In this document: piece after piece, positions 17,117 to 27,226 of the stretch
Layout: each line of letters starts with the position of its first letter
Numbering within the stretch: position 1 is the stretch's first letter
Notes under the pieces: generated by a model
Seen by the model: the letters and a program-made list of their open reading frames with translations, nothing else
Database searches by the model: none
What the model was told of the DNA's origin: nothing
NCBI RefSeq assembly: GCF_041435335.1
Contig: NZ_CP108430.1
Location: forward strand, 4,681,501-4,745,500
From: Streptomyces sp. NBC_01283
Lineage (GTDB): Bacteria > Actinomycetota > Actinomycetes > Streptomycetales > Streptomycetaceae
DNA length: 64,000 nt
Direction: 5' to 3'
Made by a program: the position numbers and the translations under genes

Positions 17117-17434
17117 ATGAAGGCATTCCGGCTGGATGAACTGGAGACGGAGCGCGCCGCGAACGACGGCGCGTACCTGCAGTTTCTGCGTGAGCGGAAC
17201 ATGTCGGTCGGGCTGTACGCGCTCGACGCCGGGGAGTCCGACCCTCAGCAGCCTCACCAGCAGGACGAGGTGTACATGATCGTCAGCGGACGGGCGTCGA
17301 TCACGGTCGGCATGGAGACCACCCAAGTCGCGCGCGGCAGCGTGGTGTACGTGCCTGCCGGGGTGGCCCACAAGTTCCACCACATCAGCGAGGACCTGCG
17401 GGTGCTCGTCGTCTTCTCACCGCCGGAGGGCTGA
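17117..17434 (+). CDS. Cupin-domain protein
   Basis: A 105-residue single cupin barrel. Metal-binding style residues are visible in PHQQDEVYMIVSGRASITVG (motif 1, with H and E) and VPAGVAHKFHHISEDLRVLVVF (motif 2, with H). Cupins of this size are often small-molecule sensors or isomerases; the ligand is unknown. The ATG at 17117 lies 71 bp from the divergent holin-like gene, so the two share a short regulatory region. Confidence 0.85.
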   Translation: MKAFRLDELETERAANDGAYLQFLRERNMSVGLYALDAGESDPQQPHQQDEVYMIVSGRASITVGMETTQVARGSVVYVPAGVAHKFHHISEDLRVLVVFSPPEG

Positions 17435-17610
17435 TCTCCGCTGGAGGGCTGGGCCTCTACGCCGCAGGGCTGACTTCTCAGGGCTGCGACCTCGGGGTTC
17501 CCTAGGGGGCGGATCAGGGGAGGACAAGGGATGCGAAGCCCCCGTCGGGTCCTCCGCCCGCCTAGCATCGAATGCAAGAAGCAGGACGGATGCGGAGAGA
17601 GGTAAGGACG

Positions 17611-17832
17611 ATGGCAGCGCAGGAGATCTTCTCGGGATTGCCGTGGTGGGTGAAGTGGGTCGCGGTGCCTGTCATCGCACTGGTCGTCTTCGGCGGTCTG
17701 ATAGCGAGCGTCGTGGGATTTGTGGTCGGCCTGTTGTTCAAGGCACTGATTTTCGTCGCCTTGGTGGGTGGACTCATCTACGTCGTACGGAAGTTCATAT
17801 CCGGCTCGTCCTCTTCCCGCAGCGATTGGTGA
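17611..17832 (+). CDS. Small membrane protein (DUF5326-like)
   Basis: A 73-residue protein with two hydrophobic helices, WWVKWVAVPVIALVVFGGLIASVVGFVVGLLFKALIFVALVGGLIYVVRK, and a short serine-rich tail. The start MAAQEIFSGLPWWVKW has the SD GAGAGGTAAGG upstream and a candidate -10 TAGCAT at 17563-17568. The length and pattern are those of the DUF5326 family of streptomycete membrane proteins. The function is unknown. It reads in the direction of ssgR, 177 bp away. Confidence 0.78.
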   Translation: MAAQEIFSGLPWWVKWVAVPVIALVVFGGLIASVVGFVVGLLFKALIFVALVGGLIYVVRKFISGSSSSRSDW

Positions 17833-18009
17833 CTTCTGGCAACAGTTCGCTCGGGTGGGGGAAGTTTCCTGGTGCGGCGCCTTAGGCCGGCGGCCAACGG
17901 TTAGAGTCCGAAAACCGACGCGGGGTGAGCCCCGCGCGCGGGCGCACTGCGCTCCCACCCGTGTATCCCCGGGCACGGGCGGAACCCCCACGCGTTTCGG
18001 GAGTGAACC

Positions 18010-18846
18010 TTGGCCACGGTTGACGCCACACCCGCCGACATCTCCTCCAACGACCCCCCGTTCGAGGCATCGCCGACCGTCACGGCCTCAACCGCAGCCG
18101 CGCCGACTCTCATTGGTTCGGTGCAGCGGGCGATGCACCTGCTGGAGGCCGCCTCCGCGCATCAGGAGGGGGCGCCCGCCAAACAGCTGGCCCGGGAGGC
18201 CGGGCTCGCACTCCCCACGGCGTATCACCTGCTGCGCACGTTGACGCACGAGGGCTACCTGCGCCGCGAGAAGGGTGTGTTCGTGCTCGGGGAGGCGGCC
18301 GAGAGGCTGAGTACGAGCGGGGCGCAGCAGAATCGTCGCGGCATGATCGGGGAGGCCCTGGAGCACTGGCGGGACGCCATCGGCGTACCGGTGTACTTCG
18401 CCGTCTACCGCGAGGGCGAGATCGAGGTCGTGGCCGTCGCGGACACACCCGGGAATCCGGCGGTGGAGGAGTGGGCCGACTTCCGCGAGACCGGACACGC
18501 CCATGCGATCGGGCAATGTCTGCTCGCTCAACTCGACGACGAACAGCGGCAGGACCACCTCTCCCGCTATCCGGTGCAGTCGACCACCCGGTACTCGGTC
18601 CGTGACAACCGGAGTTTCATCCGACGCCTGGACGGGATGGGCCGGATGAAGCCCGTGGTGGAGCGGCAGGAGTACGCGTTGGGGACGGTCTGCGCCGCGA
18701 TTCCGATCACTGCGGGTAACACTGCGGCGACCATGGCAATTTCCGTTCCGGCCTATCAGGCGGACCGGCTACTCCCTGCGGCTGAGCGCTTGCAGAATGA
18801 GATCGGAAGGCTACTAGGGACACTTGCCTTCTCTATCAGCATCTGA
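18010..18846 (+). CDS. ssgR: SsgR, IclR-family activator of ssgA
   Basis: A 278-residue IclR-type regulator. The N-terminal winged helix is at about 35-90: SVQRAMHLLEAASAHQEGAPAKQLAREAGLALPTAYHLLRTLTHEGYLRRE. The C-terminal ligand domain ends with the AAIPITAGNTAATMAISVPAYQ signature. Directly downstream in the same direction is ssgA; in S. coelicolor (SCO3925/SCO3926) and S. griseus this regulator (SsgR/SsfR) is required for ssgA transcription, so the assignment rests on both family and position. The start is an uncommon TTG, supported by GGGAG a few bases upstream and by no other in-frame start nearby. A GC hairpin (17919-17936) lies in its leader. Confidence 0.92.
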   Translation: MATVDATPADISSNDPPFEASPTVTASTAAAPTLIGSVQRAMHLLEAASAHQEGAPAKQLAREAGLALPTAYHLLRTLTHEGYLRREKGVFVLGEAAERLSTSGAQQNRRGMIGEALEHWRDAIGVPVYFAVYREGEIEVVAVADTPGNPAVEEWADFRETGHAHAIGQCLLAQLDDEQRQDHLSRYPVQSTTRYSVRDNRSFIRRLDGMGRMKPVVERQEYALGTVCAAIPITAGNTAATMAISVPAYQADRLLPAAERLQNEIGRLLGTLAFSISI

Positions 18847-18949
18847 AAACTCACTCCTTGTGATCTGATGTGTACGTTAAGCAAGATGCCATGAGTGTCA
18901 GGGAGTTGGTTCCTGGCCAGTCGAGCTTTAGCGACGGGGTAGGCGGACG

Positions 18950-19387
18950 ATGCGCGAGTCGGTCCAGGCAGAGGTCATGATGAGCTTCCTCGTTTCCGAG
19001 GAGCTGTCGTTTCGCATCCCGGTGGAGCTGCGTTATGAGACCGGCGATCCCTACGCCGTCCGGCTGACCTTCCATCTCCCCGGAGACGCACCCGTGACCT
19101 GGGCCTTCGGGCGGGAGCTGCTGGTCGACGGGGTGGGCGGGGCCTGCGGTGACGGGGACGTGCACATCGCCCCCACCGATCCCGAGCTGCTCGACGAGGT
19201 GCTGATCCGGCTTCAGGTCGGTGCGGACCAGGCGCTGTTCAGGGTGGGGATCCCACCGCTCCTCGCCTTCCTGGACCGTACGGACAAGCTGGTTCCGCTG
19301 GGGCAGGAGCGGGCGCTCGCCGACTTCGAGACCCACCTGGACGAAGCGCTGGACCGGATCCTCGCCGAGGAGCAGAGCGCCGGCTGA
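18950..19387 (+). CDS. ssgA: SsgA, SALP-family activator of sporulation-specific cell division
   Basis: A 145-residue SsgA-like protein. The start MRESVQAEVMMSFLVSEELS is almost identical to SsgA of S. griseus and S. coelicolor, which fixes the start. Other family segments: IPVELRYETGDPYAVRLTFHLPGD, TWAFGRELL and FLDRTDKLVPLGQE. SsgA localises SsgB, which recruits FtsZ at septation sites of aerial hyphae, so loss blocks sporulation. The 103-bp gap to ssgR has no gene and contains the SD GGGGTAGG. The internal GVGGACGDGDVHIAPTDPELLD region is the variable part of SsgA. Expression is expected to depend on SsgR and not on whi genes. Confidence 0.97.
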   Translation: MRESVQAEVMMSFLVSEELSFRIPVELRYETGDPYAVRLTFHLPGDAPVTWAFGRELLVDGVGGACGDGDVHIAPTDPELLDEVLIRLQVGADQALFRVGIPPLLAFLDRTDKLVPLGQERALADFETHLDEALDRILAEEQSAG

Positions 19388-19478
19388 CTCCGCGAGCCAA
19401 GGGGCGCAGCCGTACGGCAGATTGGTGCATTTCGTGGCATCGGCCGCGTGAGCCTTGCGGTGCCGGGACGCGTGAGCC

Positions 19479-20921
19479 TCAGGCCTTGCGGCGCCGGCCC
19501 TTTCCGCCGCGGCTCTGCTTGGGTGCGGGGTGGACAGGGGGCGCGGGAGCGGCGGGAGTGGCACCGCCTCCAGGGTGGGCCGCGCCTCCCGCGTGGGCTG
19601 TGCCTCCCGTGTGGCCCGTGTGGCCCGTGTGGCCCGTGGGAGTCGAGCGGTCGGCCGAGACCACCAGGGCCGCGAGCGCGGTCGTCACCGGTACGGAGGC
19701 GACCAGGCCGATCGAGCCGACCAGGGTGCGCACGATCTCCTCGGCCACCAGCTCGCTGTTGGCCACCGTGCCCACGCTGCTCTGGGCGATCGAGAAGAGC
19801 AGCAGCAGGGGCAGCGCGGCACCCGCGTAGGCCAGGACCAGGGTGTTGACGACCGAGGCGATGTGGTCGCGGCCGATGCGGATGGCGGCGCCGTACAGAC
19901 CGCGCCAGCCCATCGTGGGGTTGGCCTGGTGCAGTTCCCAGACGGCGGACGTCTGCGTCACCGTCACGTCGTCGAGCACGCCGAGCGAGCCGATGATGAC
20001 GCCGGCGAGCAGCAGGCCGCTCATGTCGATGGACGGATACAGGCCGTGGATCAGGCCGGTGTTGTCGTCCGTGTTGCCGGTCAGTGAGGCCCAGCCGATG
20101 AAGAGCGAGCCGAGGAGGCCGATGAGGAGCAGGGAGATCAGCGTGCCGAGGACCGCGACCGAGGTACGCGCCGTGAGGCCGTGGCACAGATAGAGCGCGA
20201 TCAGCATGATGGCGCTGGCCCCGATCACCGCCACGACCAGCGGGTTCGAGCCCTGCAGGATCGCGGGCAGGATGAAGAACGTCAGGACCAGGAAGCTCAA
20301 CGCCAGCGCCACCAGGGCCATGACGCCGCGCATCCGTCCCACCACGACCACGGCGAGGGCGAAGATCCCGGCGAGCAGCGCCATGGGGAACTTCCGGTTC
20401 ACGTCGGTGACCGAGTACTGCAACGCCTCGGGGGCCGTGGGCTCGTAGGCGACCACCACCTCCTGGCCCTGGCGCAACTGCCGCGGTGAGTCCGGCTGGA
20501 CGATCTCGGTGAAGGTGCGGCCCTTGTCCTTTCCGCTGGTCACCTCGATCGTCGCCTTCTTGCAGACGCCCTTCGCACGGGACTGCGCCGACTGCCCCTC
20601 GGCGGTGGAGGTGTCGCCGTTGGGCGGGGTCTGGGAGGCGTTCACGTCCTTGCAGGGGAGCTCCTGCAGCTTCGTCACCGTGGCCGACTGGGTCTGCCGG
20701 TCGAAGCCGACTCCGGTGCGTTCGTGGGACGGTGCGCCCCCTGGCCAGAACACCGCGAGCCCCACGACCACCGCCGCGGCGAAAGGAATCAGCACGGCGG
20801 CGATGACCTTGCGCAGATGCTTGGAGACGGGGGCGGCCGGGCCATGGCTGTGGGAGTGCCCGTGCGGATCCTGCGGCACGTTCTGGGCGGGCGGCTGGGA
20901 CGGCGGCTGTGTGGTGGTCAC
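19479..20921 (-). CDS. YibE/F family membrane protein
   Basis: A 480-residue protein with about seven transmembrane helices. A histidine-rich cytoplasmic N-terminus (DPHGHSHSHGP) leads to the first helix, then an extracellular domain with PCKDVNASQ and KGVCKKATIEV cysteines, and then a YibE/F core: GIFALAVVVVGRMRGVMALVALALSF, GLLLAGVIIGSLGVLDDVTVTQTSAVWELH and IGRDHIASVVNTLVLAYAGAALPLLLLF. The C-terminal tail has GHTGHTGHTGG repeats and ends RGGKGRRRKA. Function of YibE/F is unknown; the His tails suggest metal contact but this is inference. The gene is divergent from thiC and convergent with ssgA. Confidence 0.9.
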   Translation of the reverse strand: MTTTQPPSQPPAQNVPQDPHGHSHSHGPAAPVSKHLRKVIAAVLIPFAAAVVVGLAVFWPGGAPSHERTGVGFDRQTQSATVTKLQELPCKDVNASQTPPNGDTSTAEGQSAQSRAKGVCKKATIEVTSGKDKGRTFTEIVQPDSPRQLRQGQEVVVAYEPTAPEALQYSVTDVNRKFPMALLAGIFALAVVVVGRMRGVMALVALALSFLVLTFFILPAILQGSNPLVVAVIGASAIMLIALYLCHGLTARTSVAVLGTLISLLLIGLLGSLFIGWASLTGNTDDNTGLIHGLYPSIDMSGLLLAGVIIGSLGVLDDVTVTQTSAVWELHQANPTMGWRGLYGAAIRIGRDHIASVVNTLVLAYAGAALPLLLLFSIAQSSVGTVANSELVAEEIVRTLVGSIGLVASVPVTTALAALVVSADRSTPTGHTGHTGHTGGTAHAGGAAHPGGGATPAAPAPPVHPAPKQSRGGKGRRRKA

Positions 20922-21002
20922 TGCCCGATCATCGCAAGAACGGAGGGGGCCCTCTGTTCAGCGCGCCCGACGTGACGCTAGCGTGGAGGCACCTTTGCAA
21001 TC

Positions 21003-22974
<1,972 letters not shown>

Positions 22975-22986
22975 CGCGCAGTTAAA

Positions 22987-23021
22987 CGCCGCTCCAGGAG
23001 ACTTCGGCTTCTGGAGCGGCG
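22987..23021 (+). terminator. Rho-independent-like hairpin after thiC
   Basis: CGCCGCTCCAG (22987-22997) pairs perfectly with CTGGAGCGGCG (23011-23021) around a 13-nt loop. It lies 13 bp past the thiC stop codon and is also located just after the stop of the convergent membrane-protein gene. Confidence 0.8.
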
Positions 23022-23051
23022 CTTCCCCGTACGGCGAACCACAGCGGATGG

Positions 23052-23738
23052 CTAGTGAGGGAGGACCGGATCGGCGACCCGCAGAGCGTTGAGGACCGCG
23101 TCCTCGGTGGAGTGCACCTCGGGGTAGAGCTTCTCCGGGTCGGTGTGAAGTCGGTAGTCCCACACGATGCCGTAGATCCCGAGCGTGACGAACGAGAGAA
23201 GGAAGTGCATCCCGAAGCTGCGGTTCAGCGCTTGGACGGGCTCGAAGGTCAGCGGATACCGGACAATCCCGAGTTTGGTCCAGGCGACACTGAGTTTGTC
23301 GTCGAAGTCCTGTTCAGTGAGCTGGATCTGCCACCAGAAGCGCATCAACCGATAGATCGCGATGCATCCGTAGACCCCTAGCGTGATGAAGGACAGGAAG
23401 ACCGACAGTCCAGCTTTGATTGGTTTGTGCTCATCCTCGAAACGGCCTTTCACAAAGCGCTGCAGGTCGTCCAGCTCATCGTGACTGGCCTCGTACTGGC
23501 CATGCTCCTCGGCGTACTGCTTTGAGGCCTCGATGACCGCGTTGTAGTAGTGCACACGGCGACCTCTGAAGAGGTCAGCACGGTTGAGTCGGCGATAGAA
23601 CAGCACGACTCCGTAGATGCCTAGCGTCACCCATGACAGGAGAAAGAAGTAGATGCCCCAACCGACGAATCTCTGGTCCGTCGAGCGCCTCTCGTGCACG
23701 TAGCGGTCTACTTGCTGCACTGCTTGGAGCTGTTCCAT
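23052..23738 (-). CDS. Three-repeat membrane protein with TLGIYG motifs (DUF4234-like)
   Basis: A 228-residue protein with three similar segments, each a hydrophobic helix followed by an aromatic-basic end: SWVTLGIYGVVLFYRRL, SFITLGVYGCIAIYRLM and SFVTLGIYGIVWDYRLH, at about residues 35-51, 115-131 and 190-206. The (S/W)xxTLGIYGxxxxYR pattern recalls DUF4234 membrane proteins. Charged linkers of 60-70 residues lie between them. DNA here has a lower GC content than its neighbours, codon use is less biased, and it sits in the island between the two thiC 3' ends, all suggesting acquisition. The function is unknown. Confidence 0.7.
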   Translation of the reverse strand: MEQLQAVQQVDRYVHERRSTDQRFVGWGIYFFLLSWVTLGIYGVVLFYRRLNRADLFRGRRVHYYNAVIEASKQYAEEHGQYEASHDELDDLQRFVKGRFEDEHKPIKAGLSVFLSFITLGVYGCIAIYRLMRFWWQIQLTEQDFDDKLSVAWTKLGIVRYPLTFEPVQALNRSFGMHFLLSFVTLGIYGIVWDYRLHTDPEKLYPEVHSTEDAVLNALRVADPVLPH

Positions 23739-24100
23739 GTGGGCCCCCAGTTGATCAGCCCTCGTCGGTGCCGGGTGTGATCTTCTTCTGGGGAGACATC
23801 AGCGGCTCAATCCCACGGAGACGGGTTGCCCGTCCTCAGTACGTCTAGCGATCGCACTCTCTTTGCCCAGCGTATGCCTGGCTCAGTGCAAAAGCCCCTG
23901 CTCTGCAGCCTTTCCTTCAGGGACCTGCCCAAAGTGCTGAGCAATCCTGCTTGGCCGGCCCCGGACGAGCCGAGGGGTGTGGTGCCTCTGGCGCCTGCCA
24001 AGGCTGGACTGGGCAGAGCATCACCGGACGGACTTTGCGGCAGATGGGAGTGCCAGTCCGGCGTGCGGATTGACACTCCTCGGGGTGATGCTGGTCGCCT

Positions 24101-24424
24101 TTGGCACTGGCCAAGGACCCTGACGCGCACACCGGCGAGTGCTACGTCGTATACGGAGTGGTCACACGGTCCGACGCAGCAACTGGTGCCGAGGCTCTTC
24201 GCGCGGACGTCGACGGAGTTCGGCACACCGACGCTTACGAGTGCCCGACCAACACCGTTCTGACCGGGGACGTAAAAGCGTTCGCGAAGATCGTGACGGA
24301 TGACAGCTTCACGGCGAAGGTCGAAGTGAGCGGATCCATCGAGTACGAGAATCAGATCGGCGGCGAGAGGACCGCTCCGGAGCTGCAGGTGGATTCCATC
24401 AAGGTGACAACCCCTGCGCCGTAG
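24101..24424 (+). pseudogene. 3' remnant of a secreted-protein-like gene
   Basis: An open frame of 107 codons reads TTG-initiated MALAKDPDAHTGECYVVYGVVTRSD...VLTGDVKAFAKIVTDDSFTAKVEVSGSIEYENQIGGERTAPELQVDSIKV. The C-terminal pattern resembles the end of larger actinobacterial lipoproteins with a conserved YGVVT...DADGV...VLTGD...F.A.V.V.GS..YDTQIGG block that I recall. An in-frame stop occurs at 24086-24088 and neither SD nor signal peptide is present, so the 5' part is missing. The 360 bp before it (23739-24100) shows no convincing gene. It is likely a decayed passenger of the island. Confidence 0.5.
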
Positions 24425-24486
24425 GCGACTCTGCGTGGCCCAATTCTCTGAGACGGCCCGAAGCTGCTCAGGGTTGGCGCCCATCG

Positions 24487-24649
24487 AGAATGTGCCGGTT
24501 CCAGGCTGAAGTTGCCCAGCATGAAGATCTCGCACGACATCCGGCGTGAGCACGGTGGCCCGAAGGCCGAGATCGAGGCGGGCATGGAGCAGAAGTCCAA
24601 GGAGTTCGCGGCAGCAGGAAACCGCGTGTACCTCCCCATCGCCGACTGA
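24487..24649 (+). pseudogene. Second, diverged thiC 3' end (gene fragment)
   Basis: Forty-two codons from an ATG at 24521 to TGA at 24647-24649 encode [42 protein letters not shown] in the ThiC register, matching the C-terminus of ThiC (SM-KIS...[10 protein letters not shown]). Homology continues upstream to about 24487 with small indels in place of the CSMCGPKFC motif, so it is a broken gene end and not a complete gene. It is closer to the usual streptomycete ThiC C-terminus than the intact thiC's own end. It probably marks the original end of thiC displaced by the incoming segment 22.8-24.5 kb. Confidence 0.8.
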
Positions 24650-24719
24650 GCCGACTGAGCCGACCGAATCGGCTGAGCTGACCGAGCCGACCAAATCGGC
24701 TCAGCGATGGTCCGCGCCG

Positions 24720-24752
24720 TGCTTCGGGCGGGTGTCATGCCCGCCCGAAGCA
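24720..24752. terminator. Strong bidirectional hairpin
   Basis: TGCTTCGGGCGGG (24720-24732) pairs perfectly with 24740-24752 around a 7-nt loop. A smaller hairpin (GAGCCGA/TCGGCTC) precedes it at 24684-24702. It lies between the thiC fragment and the converging gene at 24783, and would have been the terminator of the original thiC. It is now shared with the minus-strand gene. Confidence 0.8.
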
Positions 24753-24782
24753 GCGTCGCGTACTACCCCGGCGTGCCGCGTG

Positions 24783-25658
24783 CTACTCCGGCTTGTGGTC
24801 GGGCCCGCCGAAGTCCGGGCTGCTGAAGTCCGGGCTGGAAAAGCTCGGACGCGGTCCCGCCGCCGGGCCGCCGTCCGGGCTGCTGAACCCGGGCCTGTTG
24901 TAGCCGAGTTGGGGCATGCGGCTGCCCGGGTCCGTCGACGGTGTGCGCGCCGCGTGCGCCGCCCCGGGATCCGCGAGCGCATCCCGCAGGAACGGCAGGA
25001 CGCCGCGCTCCATGAGTGCCTCGCCCCAGGCTTCCCTGGCGCGAACCACCTCCTCGTTCCGTTCTCCGTACGAACCGGCCTGGAGCGACGTGGCGCCGTT
25101 GCGCAGGGCGGTCAGGAGCAGGCCGATCGCGGCGATCAGGATGCCCCCTGCGGTGAGCGCGCCGAACAGCCACCCCGCGGTGAGCAGGGTTTCCGCGAAG
25201 GCGGGCTCGGGGTTGAGCATCTTCAGGATGTAGCCGACGAGCAGAAAGATCGCGGCGGCCGCCCCGGCGAGTACCGGTGCGAGCACCGCGACGACGGCGA
25301 CGGCTCCCGCCCCCGATGTCTGGGCGGTGACCTCCCCCATCGTTGTGGCGAGACCGAGGCCCCCGGAGCCGGCTTCCGCCGGACCCTCGGTGCTCCGCTC
25401 CCGGATCGATGGTGCGGCAGATCCGCTTTCGCGCAGTTCCTCGCGGACCTTCACATAGTGCGTGTACTCGGTCGTGGCGGCGGCAGTGATCAGCGCAGTG
25501 GCGTTCAGCGCCATGGTGCGCAGCTGCTCGGGATTGAGCCGCTCGCCCACTGCGGCGAGATCAGGGCGATTCGGTGCCGTACGCAGCGCCTCATCGAGGA
25601 TCCGCTCGTACTCGGGGCGGTCCTCATTGAGCAGGTGTGGAGCGCTGTTCATGTGCAT
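24783..25658 (-). CDS. Hypothetical two-helix membrane protein with FSSPD tail repeats
   Basis: A 291-residue protein. Its N-terminus (residues 1-110) is soluble and begins MHMNSAPHLLNEDRPEYERILDEALRT. Two long hydrophobic segments, VAVVAVLAPVLAGAAAAIFLLVGYIL and LLTAGWLFGALTAGGILIAAIGLLLTAL, follow. A soluble part with YGERNEEVVRAREAWGEALMERGVLPFLRDAL leads to a low-complexity tail with repeats of (S)FSSPD(F). The GGGGG before the ATG pair could use either 25658 or 25652. I do not recognise a family beyond a streptomycete hypothetical. It is upstream of nothing on the same strand and convergent with the thiC fragment. Confidence 0.7.
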   Translation of the reverse strand: MHMNSAPHLLNEDRPEYERILDEALRTAPNRPDLAAVGERLNPEQLRTMALNATALITAAATTEYTHYVKVREELRESGSAAPSIRERSTEGPAEAGSGGLGLATTMGEVTAQTSGAGAVAVVAVLAPVLAGAAAAIFLLVGYILKMLNPEPAFAETLLTAGWLFGALTAGGILIAAIGLLLTALRNGATSLQAGSYGERNEEVVRAREAWGEALMERGVLPFLRDALADPGAAHAARTPSTDPGSRMPQLGYNRPGFSSPDGGPAAGPRPSFSSPDFSSPDFGGPDHKPE

Positions 25659-25839
25659 CCCCCGATGCTCCGTAGGGCTTGGGGCTCGCATGGGTGCGAG
25701 CCGTCGGGCAGAAACGGAGGGGAGCCTGCTACGGATAAGCCGATGGTAGAGCCGTGAAGGCACGCGGTGACAGGGGGTTTCCAGAAATAGGCCCCCTGGC
25801 CAGCGTGATCCTGTAGTGGTGCGCCTGCCCGGCGAACGC

Positions 25840-26931
25840 TCAGTTATCCAGGGGCAGTTGGCAGACCAGCAGTTTTCCGGCCATGGTCACGCCGCCGTCC
25901 ATGGCGATGGCCAGTCCGCCTGCGTAGATGTGGGGTCCCTCGATGACGGGGCCGCCGCCGTCCGAGTCATCCTCGGAGCCGACATCACCGAGCAGATACG
26001 GGATGGGGCTGTGGCCATGCACGATGCGGTGGCCGCCGTACATGTCGAGGAGTTCGCGTACGGCGGAGGGGCCGGACTCGTCGCGGAAGGCGAAGCGCTT
26101 GGTGAACTTCCGGAAGAGGTCCCAGCATTCGTCGGCGTCATTGCGCGTGAGGGTCTCACGGACCGTGTCGTTCACGGCCTCGATCGAGTCGCCGTAATCC
26201 AGATAGGCGGTGGTGTCGGAGTGCATCAGGAGATGCCCGTCCTCCGCCTCGATGGCGTCGAGGCGGGCCATCCACTGCAGATGGTGGTCCTCCAAGCGCT
26301 CCATGTCGGTCTTCTGGCCGCCGTTCAGGAGCCAGGCGGCCTGGAACGTGGCCGTGCCCGCACCCGAGTTGACCGGGGTGTCGCCGAACCGCTTCGCGCC
26401 AAGGAGGAGCAGCTCGTGGTTGCCCATGAGCGCCTTGCAGTAGCCACCGGCGGCCGCGGCCTGCGCGGACAGACGCATCACGAGGTCGATGACGCCGATG
26501 CCGTCCGGGCCGCGGTCGGTGAAGTCACCCAGGAACCACAGGCGCGCGTTGCCCGCGGACCAGTCGCCCTCGGCGTCGATGAGGCCCTGCTCCTGGAGCG
26601 CCGCGAGCAGCTCGTCCAGATAGCCGTGCACATCGCCCACCACGTACAGCGGGCCGTGTTCGTCGGTCGCCGGCGCCTGGGGAGGCTCGGGCATGACCTG
26701 CACCTCCACTCGCACGGTGTCCCCGCGATTGATGACGGGGAGGTCGCGCTGAGTGGGGGTGTAGCCGTCGTCCGCGTCCGGCGCTCCGGGGATCACCCCC
26801 GGAGCGCCCGGAACCGCCACACCCGCCGGGTCCCCCTGGACCGGACCGGTCTCATGGACGTACGCCGGAACGCGGAAGTCGCGCAACGTCGCCGTCCGCA
26901 CATCGGGTCCCTGACCGGCCCCCTGAGTCAT
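25840..26931 (-). CDS. Metallophosphoesterase / PPP-family Ser/Thr phosphatase
   Basis: A 363-residue phosphatase with a two-metal active site. The motifs are GDVHGYLDEL, GDFTDRGPDGI (GDxxDRG), and LMGNHELLLLG, with HSPIPYLLGD and HGHSP-type metal ligands later (MYGGHRIVHGHS). These are the PPP/calcineurin-like phosphoesterase signatures. A proline- and aspartate-rich N-terminal region of about 95 residues precedes the domain. The ATG at 26931 has SD GGAGGGG; an ATG six codons upstream is possible. Substrate, protein or nucleotide, is not clear. The 295-bp gap to the LacI gene holds an inverted repeat (27157-27195). Confidence 0.88.
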   Translation of the reverse strand: MTQGAGQGPDVRTATLRDFRVPAYVHETGPVQGDPAGVAVPGAPGVIPGAPDADDGYTPTQRDLPVINRGDTVRVEVQVMPEPPQAPATDEHGPLYVVGDVHGYLDELLAALQEQGLIDAEGDWSAGNARLWFLGDFTDRGPDGIGVIDLVMRLSAQAAAAGGYCKALMGNHELLLLGAKRFGDTPVNSGAGTATFQAAWLLNGGQKTDMERLEDHHLQWMARLDAIEAEDGHLLMHSDTTAYLDYGDSIEAVNDTVRETLTRNDADECWDLFRKFTKRFAFRDESGPSAVRELLDMYGGHRIVHGHSPIPYLLGDVGSEDDSDGGGPVIEGPHIYAGGLAIAMDGGVTMAGKLLVCQLPLDN

Positions 26932-27145
26932 CGACCCCTCCACCACCATTGCGCCGCATCTGCACCGAGATCGGACTGCCTGGTCGCAGCGGCCCGCGGT
27001 GTCGTCCGCCCATCATAGGAATGCGGCTCGCGCTGTGTGGTGCACCAGGGGTGGTGAATCAGTGCTGAACCCCAGTTCACCGAGGTTTTCTCCCGAATTG
27101 GGTAGGGGTTTCCCCCCAGTCCACGACCGGGACGTGCCAGGCAGT

Positions 27146-27195
27146 GCCGGTTGTCGGCCGGTTGTCGGGCGGTTGACGACCGACTGACAACCGGC
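27146..27195. repeat. Repeat and inverted repeat upstream of the phosphatase gene
   Basis: GCCGGTTGTC occurs at 27146-27155 and 27157-27166, and its reverse complement GACAACCGGC at 27186-27195. The 50 bp are otherwise C/G rich and include further CGGTTG/CGACTG variants. It lies just 3' of the LacI-type gene (stop at 27227) and could act as a terminator or operator. No gene was seen in 26932-27226. Confidence 0.5.
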
Positions 27196-27226
27196 TGACG
27201 GGGGTTCTCCCCGCCGGGCGGCCCGC

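Noticed and set aside
14956..17202. A 748-codon minus-strand frame joining the gamma-lyase to upstream sequence.
   Set aside because: Only the C-terminal 401 codons have homology; the rest is out-of-frame translation of ptpA and the holin-like gene.
24546..25757. A 403-codon plus-strand frame across the terminator and the minus-strand hypothetical gene.
   Set aside because: It starts inside the thiC fragment in another frame and runs through the terminator hairpin antisense to the gene at 24783.
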